From Gammaproteobacteria bacterium (GTDB lineage Bacteria > Pseudomonadota > Gammaproteobacteria > JABDGN01): DNA of 35,325 bases. The stretch covers positions 1 to 35,325 of the forward strand of contig JABDGN010000012.1 of the NCBI GenBank assembly GCA_013285995.1. Direction: 5' to 3'. Below, piece by piece: positions 23,543 through 32,475 of the stretch. Position numbers and translations under genes: made by a program. Below the pieces are notes generated by a model. It made no database searches, was not told where the DNA came from, and was given only the letters and a program-made list of their open reading frames with translations. Each line of letters opens with the position of its first letter. Within the stretch, counting starts at the first letter, position 1.

Positions 23543-24598
23543 TTACTTGAAATTATGAATTTGTTGTAACGTTAAGGCGCGTATAGCTTCGCCATTTTGC
23601 CATGCTTTATACCAATCAAGCGTTAAATTCAAAGCTTCTTGCAAGTTAAATTTTGGATGCCAGTGTAATTGGCTCATGGCTTTGGCGATATCGAGCTTTA
23701 AATAATTAGCTTCATGCGGTACCTTACCCGAAACATCATCCCATCCTGTTGCGCTACCCCACTCTGCTAAGACTTGCTCAACAATCTTACGTACGGGTAC
23801 CGCTTCTTGTAAATGCGGACCAAAATTCCAAGCTTCTGAAAATTCTTGGGGATGATGCCAGCATTGTTCTGCCAACATTAAATAACCTGATAAAGGCTCT
23901 AACACATGTTGCCAGGGACGAATGGCATTGGGGTGCCGAATTTGGGGCTTTTGCTCGGCAATAAGGCTTTTGATGATATCAGGAATTAAACGATCTTGTG
24001 ACCAATCTCCACCGCCAATCACATTACCCGCTCGAGCTGAAGCTAAGGCAATCTCCGCCTCTTTGAAAAAAGAATTACGATAAGCGCTGGTGACTAATTC
24101 TGAACACGCCTTGCTATTGCTGTAAGGATCATGTCCGCCCATCGGTTCAGTTTCACGATACCCCCATACCCATTCTTTATTTTCATAACATTTGTCGGTG
24201 GTAACATTGACTACTACTTTAACAGAATTACAATTTCTAGCTGCTTCTAAAATATTGACTGTCCCCATCACATTGGTAGCATACGTTTCAACGGGGTTGG
24301 CGTATGAGTAGCGCACCAAAGCTTGTGCAGCCAAGTGCAAAATTATATCAGGCTTAAATTGGGCAACCGCAGCTTGTAATTTTTCTAAATCACGAATATC
24401 GGCAATAATACTTTGCATGTTATCTGCAACGTTAGCGAGGGTAAATAAATTGGGGTCGGTATTGGGCGCAAGCGCGTAGCCGCATACTTCCACGCCTAAC
24501 TCTTGCAACCATAATGATAGCCAACTGCCTTTAAAGCCTGTGTGGCCAGTCAGAAAAACTTTTTTATCTTGCCAAAAATTGCTCATAGTATATTTCAT
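23543..24598 (-). CDS. rfbG: CDP-glucose 4,6-dehydratase
   Basis: Converts CDP-glucose to CDP-4-keto-6-deoxyglucose with bound NAD. The 351 residues are the normal length. FWQDKKVFLTGHTGFKGSWLSLWLQ at the N-terminus is the RfbG signature, with GHTGFKG (about 18-24) as the NAD loop. The active site shows NVTTDKCYEN and DPYSNSKA (YxxxK), and later PWQHVLEPLSGYL. The start could be the ATG at 24598 or the one at 24586; neither has a clear ribosome site, because the DNA just upstream is an array of palindromic repeats. Confidence 0.95.
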   Translation of the reverse strand: MKYTMSNFWQDKKVFLTGHTGFKGSWLSLWLQELGVEVCGYALAPNTDPNLFTLANVADNMQSIIADIRDLEKLQAAVAQFKPDIILHLAAQALVRYSYANPVETYATNVMGTVNILEAARNCNSVKVVVNVTTDKCYENKEWVWGYRETEPMGGHDPYSNSKACSELVTSAYRNSFFKEAEIALASARAGNVIGGGDWSQDRLIPDIIKSLIAEQKPQIRHPNAIRPWQHVLEPLSGYLMLAEQCWHHPQEFSEAWNFGPHLQEAVPVRKIVEQVLAEWGSATGWDDVSGKVPHEANYLKLDIAKAMSQLHWHPKFNLQEALNLTLDWYKAWQNGEAIRALTLQQIHNFK

Positions 24599-24627
24599 TA
24601 AGTCGGAGAATTTAAATCCCCCTTAAT

Positions 24628-24712
24628 CCCCCTTTGAAAAAGGGGGAAATCAAAAGATCCCCCCTTTGAAAAAGGGGAAAATCAAAAGATCCCCCCCTTT
24701 GAAAAAGGGGGG
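24628..24712. repeat. Three tandem palindromic C-rich/G-rich repeats between rfbF and rfbG
   Basis: Three hairpins of the form CCCCCTTTGAAAAAGGGGG lie at 24628-24646, 24659-24677 and 24691-24712, spaced 32-33 bases apart and joined by AAATCAAAAGAT. Outer arms AAATCCCCC (left) and GGGGGGATTT (right, to about 24724) enclose the array, so it looks like one palindromic element whose core was triplicated. It fills most of the 127-base rfbG-rfbF gap and ends at the rfbF stop. Confidence 0.9.
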
Positions 24713-24725
24713 CAGGGGGGATTTT

Positions 24726-25493
24726 TTACCAAACTTTCCACGGTGCTTTGCCTTCCGCCCATAAGGCTTCTAGCATTTTCTTTTCACGCAATGTATCCAT
24801 CGGTTGCCAAAATCCCTTATGAAAAAAAGCGTTTAACTGTCCTTCTGCTGCGAGCTTTCGCAGTGGCTCTTGTTCCCAAATAGTACTATCATCCTTAAGA
24901 TAAGAAAATATGGCAGGAGATAACACAAAAAAACCACCATTAACCCACACATCATTTGCTTTGGGTTTTTCTTTAAATTTTTTAACGTGTATTCCTTCTA
25001 CTTCTAACACTCCAAACCTTTCTGAAGGCACCACGGAGGTTAACGTTGCTAACTTTTTTTCTTGCTTATGGAATGCTACTAACTCGCTGATGTTCACATC
25101 ACATACCCCATCACCATAAGTAAAACAAAAATCTTCTCCATCTAAATATTCTTGTACCCGCTTCAAGCGTCCACCCGTCATCGTTTCCAAACCCGTATCC
25201 ACTAAAGTAACATGCCATGGCTCCGCGCTCTTATGATGTACCTGCATTTTATTGTTCCGCATGTCAAAAGTAATATCCGACATGTGCAGGAAATAATTGG
25301 CGAAATATTCTTTAATCACATAACCCTTGTAACCCAGGCAAATAATAAAATCATTGATACCATAGTAGGAATAAATTTTCATGATATGCCATAAAATCGG
25401 CATCCCACCAATTTCAACCATCGGCTTGGGTTTAAGATCAGTTTCTTCACTAATGCGGGTACCAAGACCACCGGCTAATATAACTGCTTTCAT
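24726..25493 (-). CDS. rfbF: Glucose-1-phosphate cytidylyltransferase
   Basis: Makes CDP-glucose from CTP and glucose-1-phosphate, the entry to CDP-dideoxyhexoses. The 255 residues are the usual length. The nucleotide-binding loop is LAGGLGTRISEETDLKPKPM at residues 6-25, followed by GGMPILWHIMKIYS, FIICLGYKG and FCFTYGDGVCDV, all typical of RfbF. The start overlaps the dehydratase stop as ATGA, so it is translated with the WbpM-like gene. It links the UDP-sugar part of the cluster with the CDP-sugar part. Confidence 0.97.
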   Translation of the reverse strand: MKAVILAGGLGTRISEETDLKPKPMVEIGGMPILWHIMKIYSYYGINDFIICLGYKGYVIKEYFANYFLHMSDITFDMRNNKMQVHHKSAEPWHVTLVDTGLETMTGGRLKRVQEYLDGEDFCFTYGDGVCDVNISELVAFHKQEKKLATLTSVVPSERFGVLEVEGIHVKKFKEKPKANDVWVNGGFFVLSPAIFSYLKDDSTIWEQEPLRKLAAEGQLNAFFHKGFWQPMDTLREKKMLEALWAEGKAPWKVW

Positions 25494-27340
25494 ATACTAA
25501 TTTTCTCTATTTTATTCTCTGGCACCAAAACTTTAATTAATTCCAACAATGACGTCTCATCATCTCCATCACAAGCTGCTTGAATTCCATTTAAGATCTT
25601 GATTAACTCTTGCCAGTTTACTTTGCGCGATTCTGCTTGCAAAATCTTTTCATGCTGCGTGCCTTGTAAAGGCTCTCCTTCATGAAATAATTCTTCATAG
25701 AGTTTTTCACCGGGGCGTAAGCCGGTGAACTTAATTTCAATATCGTCGCCTATTCTTTTGCCAGAGAGTTTAATTAACTGCTCAGCAAGATAGGTGATTT
25801 TTAAGGGCTCACCCATATCCAAAACAAAAATTTCACCGCCCTTTCCGATTAAGCTTGCCTGCAAAATTAACTGGCTGGCTTCTGGAATCATCATAAAATA
25901 ACGAGTGATCTCAGGGTGAGTGACCGTTACCGGCCCACCTGTTTCAATTTGTTTTTTAAACAAAGGTACTACGCTACCGGCTGAACCCAACACATTACCA
26001 AAGCGAACTGTAACAAATCCTGTAACGTTTTGTTCCGCATTATAATTTTGACAAAATAATTCAGCAATCCGTTTGCTAGCACCCATTACATTAGTCGGGT
26101 TAACTGCTTTATCAGTCGAAATCAACACAAACTCTTTAGCGCCTGCTGCAACGGCAGCCTCAGCCACCGAGCGCGTTCCTAATACATTATTCTTCATGGC
26201 AATTCGCACTTGGGCTTCCAACATGGGTACATGTTTGTAAGCGGCAGCATGAAAGACAACATCAGGTTGATGTTTTTGGAAAAGGTTGAGAATACTTTTT
26301 GCTTCGGTAATATCTTGTAGGTACACATGCAATTGCAACGCGGGATATTGTTTACGCAACTCCATTTCAATAGCATATAAATTATATTCTGAGTGCTCGA
26401 GGATAATTAATTCAGCAGGCTGCAAGACAGCTAATTGCCGACATAACTCAGAACCGATTGAACCACCCCCACCGGTTACGACAATTTTTTTGGCTTGAAA
26501 ATAATTCACTAATTGGGTATCACGTAAATTAATCGCTTCACGACCTAATAAATCTTCTAAAGAAACTTCGCGCAAATCATTGATCGCCACTTCTCCTGAT
26601 GCTAAAGAGCTTAAACCTGGCAAAGTACGATAAGAAACGTTGGCAGCATTGCAAAAATCCACAATTTTCCGCATCACCTTACCGGGGGCGCTAGGCATAG
26701 CAATGAGCACCAAGTCGATTTGATATTTTTTAATTAACTCGGGAATTTCTTCGGTTTTACCAACCACTCTGACTCCGTGAATTTCAGCACCTTGTTTATG
26801 TTTATTATCATCAACAAACGCAATCGGACGATACCGATGCTGCGCATCACGAAATAAATCTCGTACCAAAGCTTCCCCAGCTGCTCCCGCACCAACAATT
26901 AAGGCCCGCTGCTGATCATGCCCATCTAAAGCAAGATCCTTAAGCCACCGGAAAAATAAACGCGCGCCACCTAATAACAGAATCAGGATTAAAATATACA
27001 GCAACATAATAGAGCGTGGCGGCAGCGCATTAGCTGCGCTGACTAATTTAGGATAAAAAAACAGAATTAAAAGAATACATGCCGCGCCTAATAGAACGGC
27101 CTTAATAATCCGCACCAAATCTGGAATAGACGCGAAGCGCCAATGGCCGCGATATAAACCAAATGCCCAAAAAATGACTCCCTGAACAATAATAACCAAA
27201 GGTAAATGGAGAAGAGAGCTTCTTAAAAAAGGTTCGGGAATAATACCAAGATTAAAACGAATCCAATAAGCCATCAACCATGCAATAGGAATTGTGACAA
27301 GATCGTAAAAACAAACTATGATGGTACGTTTGGAAATCAT
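25490..27340 (-). CDS. WbpM/PglF-type UDP-GlcNAc 4,6-dehydratase (membrane)
   Basis: 616 residues. Four or so membrane helices (about 5-130) are followed by a Rossmann-like domain (ALIVGAGAAGEALVR, about 146-160) and a SDR domain with VTGGGGSIGSELC (about 288-300). The catalytic region STDKAVNPTNVMGASKR has Met in place of the SDR Tyr (MxxxK), the hallmark of the WbpM/FlaA1 group. It forms UDP-4-keto-6-deoxy-GlcNAc, precursor of UDP-QuiNAc, UDP-FucNAc or bacillosamine. Overlaps with the initiating transferase upstream and rfbF downstream are both ATGA. Confidence 0.94.
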   Translation of the reverse strand: MISKRTIIVCFYDLVTIPIAWLMAYWIRFNLGIIPEPFLRSSLLHLPLVIIVQGVIFWAFGLYRGHWRFASIPDLVRIIKAVLLGAACILLILFFYPKLVSAANALPPRSIMLLYILILILLLGGARLFFRWLKDLALDGHDQQRALIVGAGAAGEALVRDLFRDAQHRYRPIAFVDDNKHKQGAEIHGVRVVGKTEEIPELIKKYQIDLVLIAMPSAPGKVMRKIVDFCNAANVSYRTLPGLSSLASGEVAINDLREVSLEDLLGREAINLRDTQLVNYFQAKKIVVTGGGGSIGSELCRQLAVLQPAELIILEHSEYNLYAIEMELRKQYPALQLHVYLQDITEAKSILNLFQKHQPDVVFHAAAYKHVPMLEAQVRIAMKNNVLGTRSVAEAAVAAGAKEFVLISTDKAVNPTNVMGASKRIAELFCQNYNAEQNVTGFVTVRFGNVLGSAGSVVPLFKKQIETGGPVTVTHPEITRYFMMIPEASQLILQASLIGKGGEIFVLDMGEPLKITYLAEQLIKLSGKRIGDDIEIKFTGLRPGEKLYEELFHEGEPLQGTQHEKILQAESRKVNWQELIKILNGIQAACDGDDETSLLELIKVLVPENKIEKISI

Positions 27341-28353
27341 ACAGCGGCTCGCATAGGGAAAATTCGCTCAACCCAACAATAGGCAAGCACCAGAAAAAAC
27401 AGTTCTACTAAGGCAAATAATGGCATAAAGTGAGGCAATAAGCTAGCAATAACTACCAAAATAAGAATGACTAAGTTGGATAGCAAACCTACCCATAGTA
27501 TTTTTTGATGGCTCCAACCCGCCTTATTTAAGCGCTGATAAGCATGACTACGGTGCCCTTCGTACCATTTTTCTTTCATTAATATACGCCGAACTAAGGT
27601 TACCGTTGCATCGAAAACGAACAATCCATATAACATTATCCACAGTAATATCGGCATATCATAAAATTTTTGTGCCAGTATCGCGACAGCAACCACTAAG
27701 AAACCTAAACACGCACTGCCTACATCGCCCATAAAAATTTTTGCTTTGGGCCAGTTCCAACATAAAAAACCCGCAACAGATGCCACTAAGGCAAAACATA
27801 TAAGAGCGAGCTCCTGAGCCTGGTAATTCAACAATAGTAATAAGCCGCCTACTAAAAAAATAAAAATCGCCTCTAGAGCAGCAAGTCCATCACTGCCATC
27901 CATAAAGTTAAACAAGTTAGTCGACCACACCAGTGCAATAATACTAAGCACCGAAAATACCCAAACCTGGTGAATGATAAAAACGCCCACATTAATAAAA
28001 GGTAAGCCGCCTAATAATACTACAAAATAAAACGCTGCGAGAAAATGCAGCAGAAAACGCCAGCGTGAAGAGATACTCATTTTATCATCTAAAAAGCTAA
28101 TGATGGCTAAAGCTACTAGCGCGGGAAATAGGGCGAAAAATTGCTGCGTTGGGTAATTGTTGAAGACGGTGTAAAAGATTAAAAAGACCAGCCATAACAC
28201 TATAAAAACAATACCGCCGCCACGCGGGGTGGGAATGGTATGAGCGGAACGATGATTAGGGTTATCTAAGAGACCTTTTTTAATAGCGTATTGCTTAAAG
28301 GCATACACCAAAATAACAGCCAATATGAAAAGTATGATGAGCCCAACCCACAT
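27337..28353 (-). CDS. Undecaprenyl-phosphate sugar-1-phosphate transferase, WecA/WbpL family
   Basis: 338 residues with about ten membrane helices. It starts O-unit assembly by putting an amino-sugar phosphate on undecaprenyl phosphate. Motifs of the MraY/WecA family are all present: GLLDNPNHRSAHTIPTPRGGG, FLDDKMSISSRWR, NLFNFMDGSDGLAALEA, GDVGSACLGF and the HRSHAYQRL loop. The last loop and the company of a WbpM-type dehydratase and a 4-ketoreductase suggest a WbpL-like preference for UDP-QuiNAc or UDP-FucNAc over GlcNAc; this is inferred. It ends in an ATGA overlap with the dehydratase gene. Confidence 0.93.
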   Translation of the reverse strand: MWVGLIILFILAVILVYAFKQYAIKKGLLDNPNHRSAHTIPTPRGGGIVFIVLWLVFLIFYTVFNNYPTQQFFALFPALVALAIISFLDDKMSISSRWRFLLHFLAAFYFVVLLGGLPFINVGVFIIHQVWVFSVLSIIALVWSTNLFNFMDGSDGLAALEAIFIFLVGGLLLLLNYQAQELALICFALVASVAGFLCWNWPKAKIFMGDVGSACLGFLVVAVAILAQKFYDMPILLWIMLYGLFVFDATVTLVRRILMKEKWYEGHRSHAYQRLNKAGWSHQKILWVGLLSNLVILILVVIASLLPHFMPLFALVELFFLVLAYCWVERIFPMRAAV

Positions 28354-28374
28354 TATTGTGTCTCAAAAAAATAT

Positions 28375-28539
28375 TGTCATGCCCGCGCAAACGGGACAAA
28401 TTTGTCTGGAACAAATTTCGAGTCGCGCTTTAGCGCGTCGCGAAGCGATGAAAACCACGGATGGTTTTCAACAATCCAGTTTTAAAACCATATTAAAAAC
28501 TTGGGATTCTCAGACTCGCAAGCTCGTCTAAGAATGACA
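28375..28539. repeat. 165-bp palindrome-rich repeat element (TGTCAT...ATGACA ends)
   Basis: The ends are TGTCAT (28375-28380) and ATGACA (28534-28539). Close to the left end is CCCGCGCAAACGGG, nearly the same as CCCGCGCAAGCGGG in the element at 8969. Inside are a perfect 12-base palindrome GACAAATTTGTC (28395-28406) and a CGCGCT/AGCGCG hairpin. It fills most of the 217-base gap between the ketoreductase and the initiating transferase, in which I see no gene. Confidence 0.65.
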
Positions 28540-28570
28540 ATTCAGGAAATTAGAAGAAGTTGGCATTATA

Positions 28571-29527
28571 TCAATTTTTACAACTATTTTCCCGTTCAAA
28601 GCTTACCATCTCGGCTAGTCCAGCAGCGACGGTATAAGGGGGTTGCCAATTCAAATCATGGCGAATTTTAGAGGAATCTACTTGTAAAGATCCCAATAAA
28701 CGGGAAATAGCTTTTTGCTTGCGGGTAACAATCCCTAGCAATTTAAATAAAAATACTGGAACAGCAATCAATTTAGGCTTAATACCATAAGCCACGGCAA
28801 TAGCTCTCACTAAATCAGGCGTTGAAACATCGTTGTTATCACTCAATAAATAAGTTTTATTCTTTGAGTTGGGATTTTGGATAATCGCCTGTAAGGCTGC
28901 TGTCAAATTACCAATATAAAGTAAGCTACGTTTATTGTTAATGGCCCCCATCGGAAGAGGGATTTTTGAATTCACTAATTTAATTAACTTGGCGAAATTA
29001 GCTTTGACACCATAACCATATACCAAAGGCAAGCGGACAATTGTGTAATCGGTAGCACTTGACTTGCATAACTCGGCAATACCTTGCTCTGCTTCCCATT
29101 TGGAAAGTCCGTAAGGGTCTTCTGTACAGGGCACATCTAATTCGGAAAAAGGTTTATCGGTTGTGCTTTCACCATTCACTTTAATACTGCTTAAAAAGAT
29201 AAATTTTTTTACCCCTGCCAGTTGTGCACTTTCTAATAAGCACAGGGTTCCAGTTGTGTTAGTGCTGCAGTACTCCCGCAAGGGATCGTTCACTGTTTCT
29301 TGCATCTGGTGCACCCTTGCCGCTGTATGCACAACGACATCTACTCCCTCTAAGGCCTTATTCCAGATGGTTGTTTCCGTAATATTTCCTACTGCAACAC
29401 ACTCAAAATCAGATAAAACTTTGTCATTCGAACGTACGGCACATCTAATTAAATAACCCTGGCTTTGTAAATGGCGTGCAATAGCTTGCCCAACAAACCC
29501 ATTTGCTCCTGTTATTAATATGTTAAT
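28571..29527 (-). CDS. NAD-dependent epimerase / 4-ketoreductase (WbpV/WbpK-like), probable AUU start
   Basis: 318 residues if translation begins at ATT 29525-29527. The first ATG/GTG/TTG in frame is GTG 29332, which would lack the NAD-binding fold. Upstream in the same frame lie NILITGANGFVGQAIARHL (Rossmann GxxGxxG) and RCAVRSNDK, with no stop until a TAA at the very front. ATT at 29527 would give MNILITGANGFVG, a textbook SDR start, with GGGGGT (29534-29539) six bases before it. Catalytic residues are LSSIKVNG and YGLSK. Next to a WbpM-like dehydratase and WbpL-like transferase it probably reduces the 4-keto intermediate to UDP-QuiNAc or UDP-FucNAc. Alternatively, one G too many in the G5 run would mask an ATG at 29543. 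Confidence 0.85.
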   Translation of the reverse strand: MNILITGANGFVGQAIARHLQSQGYLIRCAVRSNDKVLSDFECVAVGNITETTIWNKALEGVDVVVHTAARVHQMQETVNDPLREYCSTNTTGTLCLLESAQLAGVKKFIFLSSIKVNGESTTDKPFSELDVPCTEDPYGLSKWEAEQGIAELCKSSATDYTIVRLPLVYGYGVKANFAKLIKLVNSKIPLPMGAINNKRSLLYIGNLTAALQAIIQNPNSKNKTYLLSDNNDVSTPDLVRAIAVAYGIKPKLIAVPVFLFKLLGIVTRKQKAISRLLGSLQVDSSKIRHDLNWQPPYTVAAGLAEMVSFERENSCKN

Positions 29528-29549
29528 AATGAGACCCCCACATTATTTC

Positions 29550-30767
29550 TTATATTTGATCCAATAAAACATTAATAAACCGAGTTGCTTGTATTTCTCG
29601 TGTATATTTCAAGACTTGCGTTTGATTATTTTTTTTGAAAAAAGTTAACTTTTCAACGTCATCAGACAATTTAAGAATTGTATCGGCCAACATCTTCGGC
29701 TCACCAGCAGCGACAATCCACCCCATATTCTCTTGCTCCAACAGCTGAGTTGCCTCACCGGTAGGCGCAACCAGTAAAATAGGCAAGCCCATCGCCGCAG
29801 CTTCAAAGATTTTTGAAGGAATTACCTTGGTAAAAGCCACATTATTTTTCAAATGCACCAATGCGACATCACAAATACTCCAATAATTTGCGATAACTTC
29901 TTTAGGCTGCATATCAACAAAAGTACAGTTAGATAACTGTTTAATTTTAGCCAACTCAATAATTTTTTCTCTATCTGCACCGGGCCCCACAAAAACAAAA
30001 TGTATCTTTTTATTAAACTTTAAATACTCAGCAGCTACTACGGCATTACTTAAGTCATGCGCCATACCAATAGTACCAACATAGCCGACTACGAATTTAT
30101 CTTGTAGTCCATATTGCACCAATAAATCAAGATCTTTCGGTTTGGGTTTATATTGCGATAGCTCAGTCCCGTTGATAATGGTAATAATTTTATTGGGATC
30201 AATTCCCCGATTTATTAAATTTTCTCTAAATGATTCCGTTAAGGTAACTACAGCACTGGCTTGACGATAAAGAAATAATTCTATTTTCTCAAGCAATCTT
30301 AGCGGTAAATTTTTTTTAAATATCCCCACAGCAGTAATGGATTCAGGCCATAAATCACCTATTTCTAAAACAAAAGGCTTCTTTTTTATTTTAGCAACAG
30401 CCCACGCTGAAATAGCAGAGAAAAATTGCGGGGTATTAACGACAATAACATCTGACTCTTTAACTCTTAATCCAGCAAAGAAGCTGGTTACCATGAAAGA
30501 AAGAAAATCAATAATTCGAGTAACCTTTCCATAGTTAGATGCAATATAGGTTTTAACGCGAATAACTTTGATCCCTCCGATCATTTCAGTTTGCTTCCAA
30601 GCGTTCTTATATCCAGCATGGACTTTTCCTTCAGGAAAATTAGGAACAGATGTCACAACAGTTACTTCATGCCCCCACTTCACCCAATAAAGAGCTCTTT
30701 CATACACTCTGGATGCCACTGCATTTACTTCGGGATAAAAATTATCAACGATAAAACATATTTTCAT
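29550..30767 (-). CDS. Glycosyltransferase, GT4 family (WbuB-like)
   Basis: 405 residues from the ATG at 30767, which overlaps the stop of the heparinase-like gene as ATGA; the frame itself extends four codons further. GT-B fold: KICFIVDNFYPEVNAVASRVYERALYW at the N-terminus, VLEIGDLWPESI, then VGYVGTIGMAHDLSNAV, FVFVGPGADREKI and PSKIFEAAAMGLPILLVAPTGE in the donor domain. The EIGDLWPES segment and overall shape are those of WbuB-type fucosaminyl transferases. The real donor is unknown. It lies between the heparinase-like gene and the ketoreductase. Confidence 0.9.
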   Translation of the reverse strand: MKICFIVDNFYPEVNAVASRVYERALYWVKWGHEVTVVTSVPNFPEGKVHAGYKNAWKQTEMIGGIKVIRVKTYIASNYGKVTRIIDFLSFMVTSFFAGLRVKESDVIVVNTPQFFSAISAWAVAKIKKKPFVLEIGDLWPESITAVGIFKKNLPLRLLEKIELFLYRQASAVVTLTESFRENLINRGIDPNKIITIINGTELSQYKPKPKDLDLLVQYGLQDKFVVGYVGTIGMAHDLSNAVVAAEYLKFNKKIHFVFVGPGADREKIIELAKIKQLSNCTFVDMQPKEVIANYWSICDVALVHLKNNVAFTKVIPSKIFEAAAMGLPILLVAPTGEATQLLEQENMGWIVAAGEPKMLADTILKLSDDVEKLTFFKKNNQTQVLKYTREIQATRFINVLLDQI

Positions 30768-32407
30768 GATTCTTCCCATTTAATCAGTGTATTAGCTATA
30801 AAGGAATTGTTTTCTGAGGATTTTGTAAAAGAAAGGACTATCGTTTTATTTGGTTCAGAATAATTAAAAGCGGGATAATAGTACGACTTGATTACGTCCA
30901 ATTTTGCTTCTTTAGGAAAAAAGCAAACTATTTGACCATTTTCAATTTGAAAAGTAAAAACATTATTCAATGCGGATATTATCTTAATAGCAGGATGCAA
31001 ATGAAAATAAATTTTTATCTCATTATTATATTTACCCACTATTTTATCTTCGATCTGCAGTAAACCTGCCTCGAACGTAAATTTTCTAAAAACTAGAGCT
31101 CGGATACCTTTGATATTGTAGCCATCATGCCCAGCACTTGCACTAAATCGCCCCAGTTCTTTCAGTTCTATTTTAGGGTCAATAATACGAGCACGTCGTC
31201 CAAGTCGGAAGTTAGACCATACTTCTGAAGAATTTTGATCATGAAGCACTAACGCATTGTGAGCTTTAGTGCTACGCTGCCAAGCACGTAAACTATTATC
31301 CCAATAAGTGGAAATCCCACTATTTACAAAGATTCTTTCTTTATCATAGGAAAACTCAAAAGATAGACTATCAGCATGTGTATGCCCCGGTTGATAATCT
31401 GCTTTCACATTAGCCACATCAATAAACAAATGAGCTTTACCTCTTATAAACCTAACATAACCACTTTCTGTTAATTTTTCATCACAAAAAATATCATTCT
31501 GCTCTAAATTAATACCTAAAAACTCTGCATAGTTCTTTAATTCGAGCAAAGTAGGAGCAACTTCATTGGTGGTGTCATTAAAGAAAGCGGGCCCACCATC
31601 AGGATGTGTCATTTTTTTTAACCAAATAAACATTTGCTGAATCTTACCGTACCAATCCGCTGGAAAAGATTTTTGATATATTACAACCAATTGTAATATA
31701 TCGAGCAATCCTTCGAGGATAATCGCATGGTACATAGGGCTCAATTCGTAATGAGCTCCATCGTCTAATATCTGCTTATTAATTTCTTCCTCCAATATGC
31801 TCTTGCCTTTTTTAAAGAATTTGTCACCAAATTCACTATCAAAAAATAACCCAGCAAAAACTAATGCCTTAGCATTCTCAAATAAATGATTAGCTTGTAA
31901 GTGATACTCTATATTCTTGCTCAAATATATAGTTTGTGTAATTAAGCTTTGTAACTGTAACAAGGTCAGAGTGTTTCCTTGTAATGCCCATTTTATCCAA
32001 TTGACAATCCGCAAAGAAAGCGGGTAGGGATCCCAGGCAATATGTTTATTAACTGGATTGTTTTCAATCCAATTATCTAATAACGTTTGCGCTACCACTG
32101 AATTAAGCGTGAGTAAATAGTCAAAGTAATGTAAGTTATATCGCCACAACTTATTTTGCGTAGAATACCACCCATTATTAAAATCTATTGCGGCACTTTG
32201 ATTTAAAAAATGAAAAGTTTGAGGCGCACTAAAGAAAGATTTTCGAGGTATCCAGGTTTCCCATCGTCTTTTTGTACTACGGATAGAAATTTTGGACTGA
32301 TCTATTTTAAGAGTAAAATTCAGCAATCCTGTTTTTCTTATTAACAGATAGAAAATTTGCTTAAATTGCAAATAACGAATCGTTCTTATATACTTGCCAA
32401 TCACCAT
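30764..32407 (-). CDS. Heparinase II/III family protein (polysaccharide lyase-like)
   Basis: 547 residues. An alpha-helical N-terminal part (WRYNLHYFDYLLTL, WDPYPLSLRIVNWIKWAL, HLQANHLFENAKALVFAGLFF) is followed by a beta-sandwich heparinase II/III domain: HTHADSLSFEFSYDKERIFVNSGISTYWDNSLRAWQRSTKAHNALVL. The His/Tyr residues of that block fit the lyase site. No signal peptide is visible, so it appears cytosolic, which is odd for a lyase. Such genes recur in O-antigen clusters beside wecB/wecC and a GT4; the cluster makes a uronic acid (ManNAcA), a conceivable target. Role unproven. A perfect 12-bp inverted repeat lies in the coding region (31675-31702). Confidence 0.87.
   Translation of the reverse strand: MVIGKYIRTIRYLQFKQIFYLLIRKTGLLNFTLKIDQSKISIRSTKRRWETWIPRKSFFSAPQTFHFLNQSAAIDFNNGWYSTQNKLWRYNLHYFDYLLTLNSVVAQTLLDNWIENNPVNKHIAWDPYPLSLRIVNWIKWALQGNTLTLLQLQSLITQTIYLSKNIEYHLQANHLFENAKALVFAGLFFDSEFGDKFFKKGKSILEEEINKQILDDGAHYELSPMYHAIILEGLLDILQLVVIYQKSFPADWYGKIQQMFIWLKKMTHPDGGPAFFNDTTNEVAPTLLELKNYAEFLGINLEQNDIFCDEKLTESGYVRFIRGKAHLFIDVANVKADYQPGHTHADSLSFEFSYDKERIFVNSGISTYWDNSLRAWQRSTKAHNALVLHDQNSSEVWSNFRLGRRARIIDPKIELKELGRFSASAGHDGYNIKGIRALVFRKFTFEAGLLQIEDKIVGKYNNEIKIYFHLHPAIKIISALNNVFTFQIENGQIVCFFPKEAKLDVIKSYYYPAFNYSEPNKTIVLSFTKSSENNSFIANTLIKWEES
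31675..31702. repeat. Perfect 12-bp inverted repeat inside the heparinase-like gene
   Basis: GATATATTACAA (31675-31686) and TTGTAATATATC (31691-31702) are exact inverted copies around a CCAA loop. The stem is AT-rich, inside coding sequence, on the line of LDILQLVVIYQ. Function, if any, is unknown. Confidence 0.85.
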
Positions 32408-32475
32408 TTAATACCATTAAACTGCTATTTGCAACCATTATAGCAAATATCTTTGCGGTTTATTAAAATCTATAG

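Noticed and set aside
24628..24712. Short CRISPR-like array
   Set aside because: The repeats are palindromic, the linkers are identical rather than unique, and no cas genes are near.
28571..29332. Epimerase starting at GTG 29332 as a complete 253-residue protein
   Set aside because: This would lack the NAD-binding Rossmann motif, which is present in frame directly upstream without a stop.
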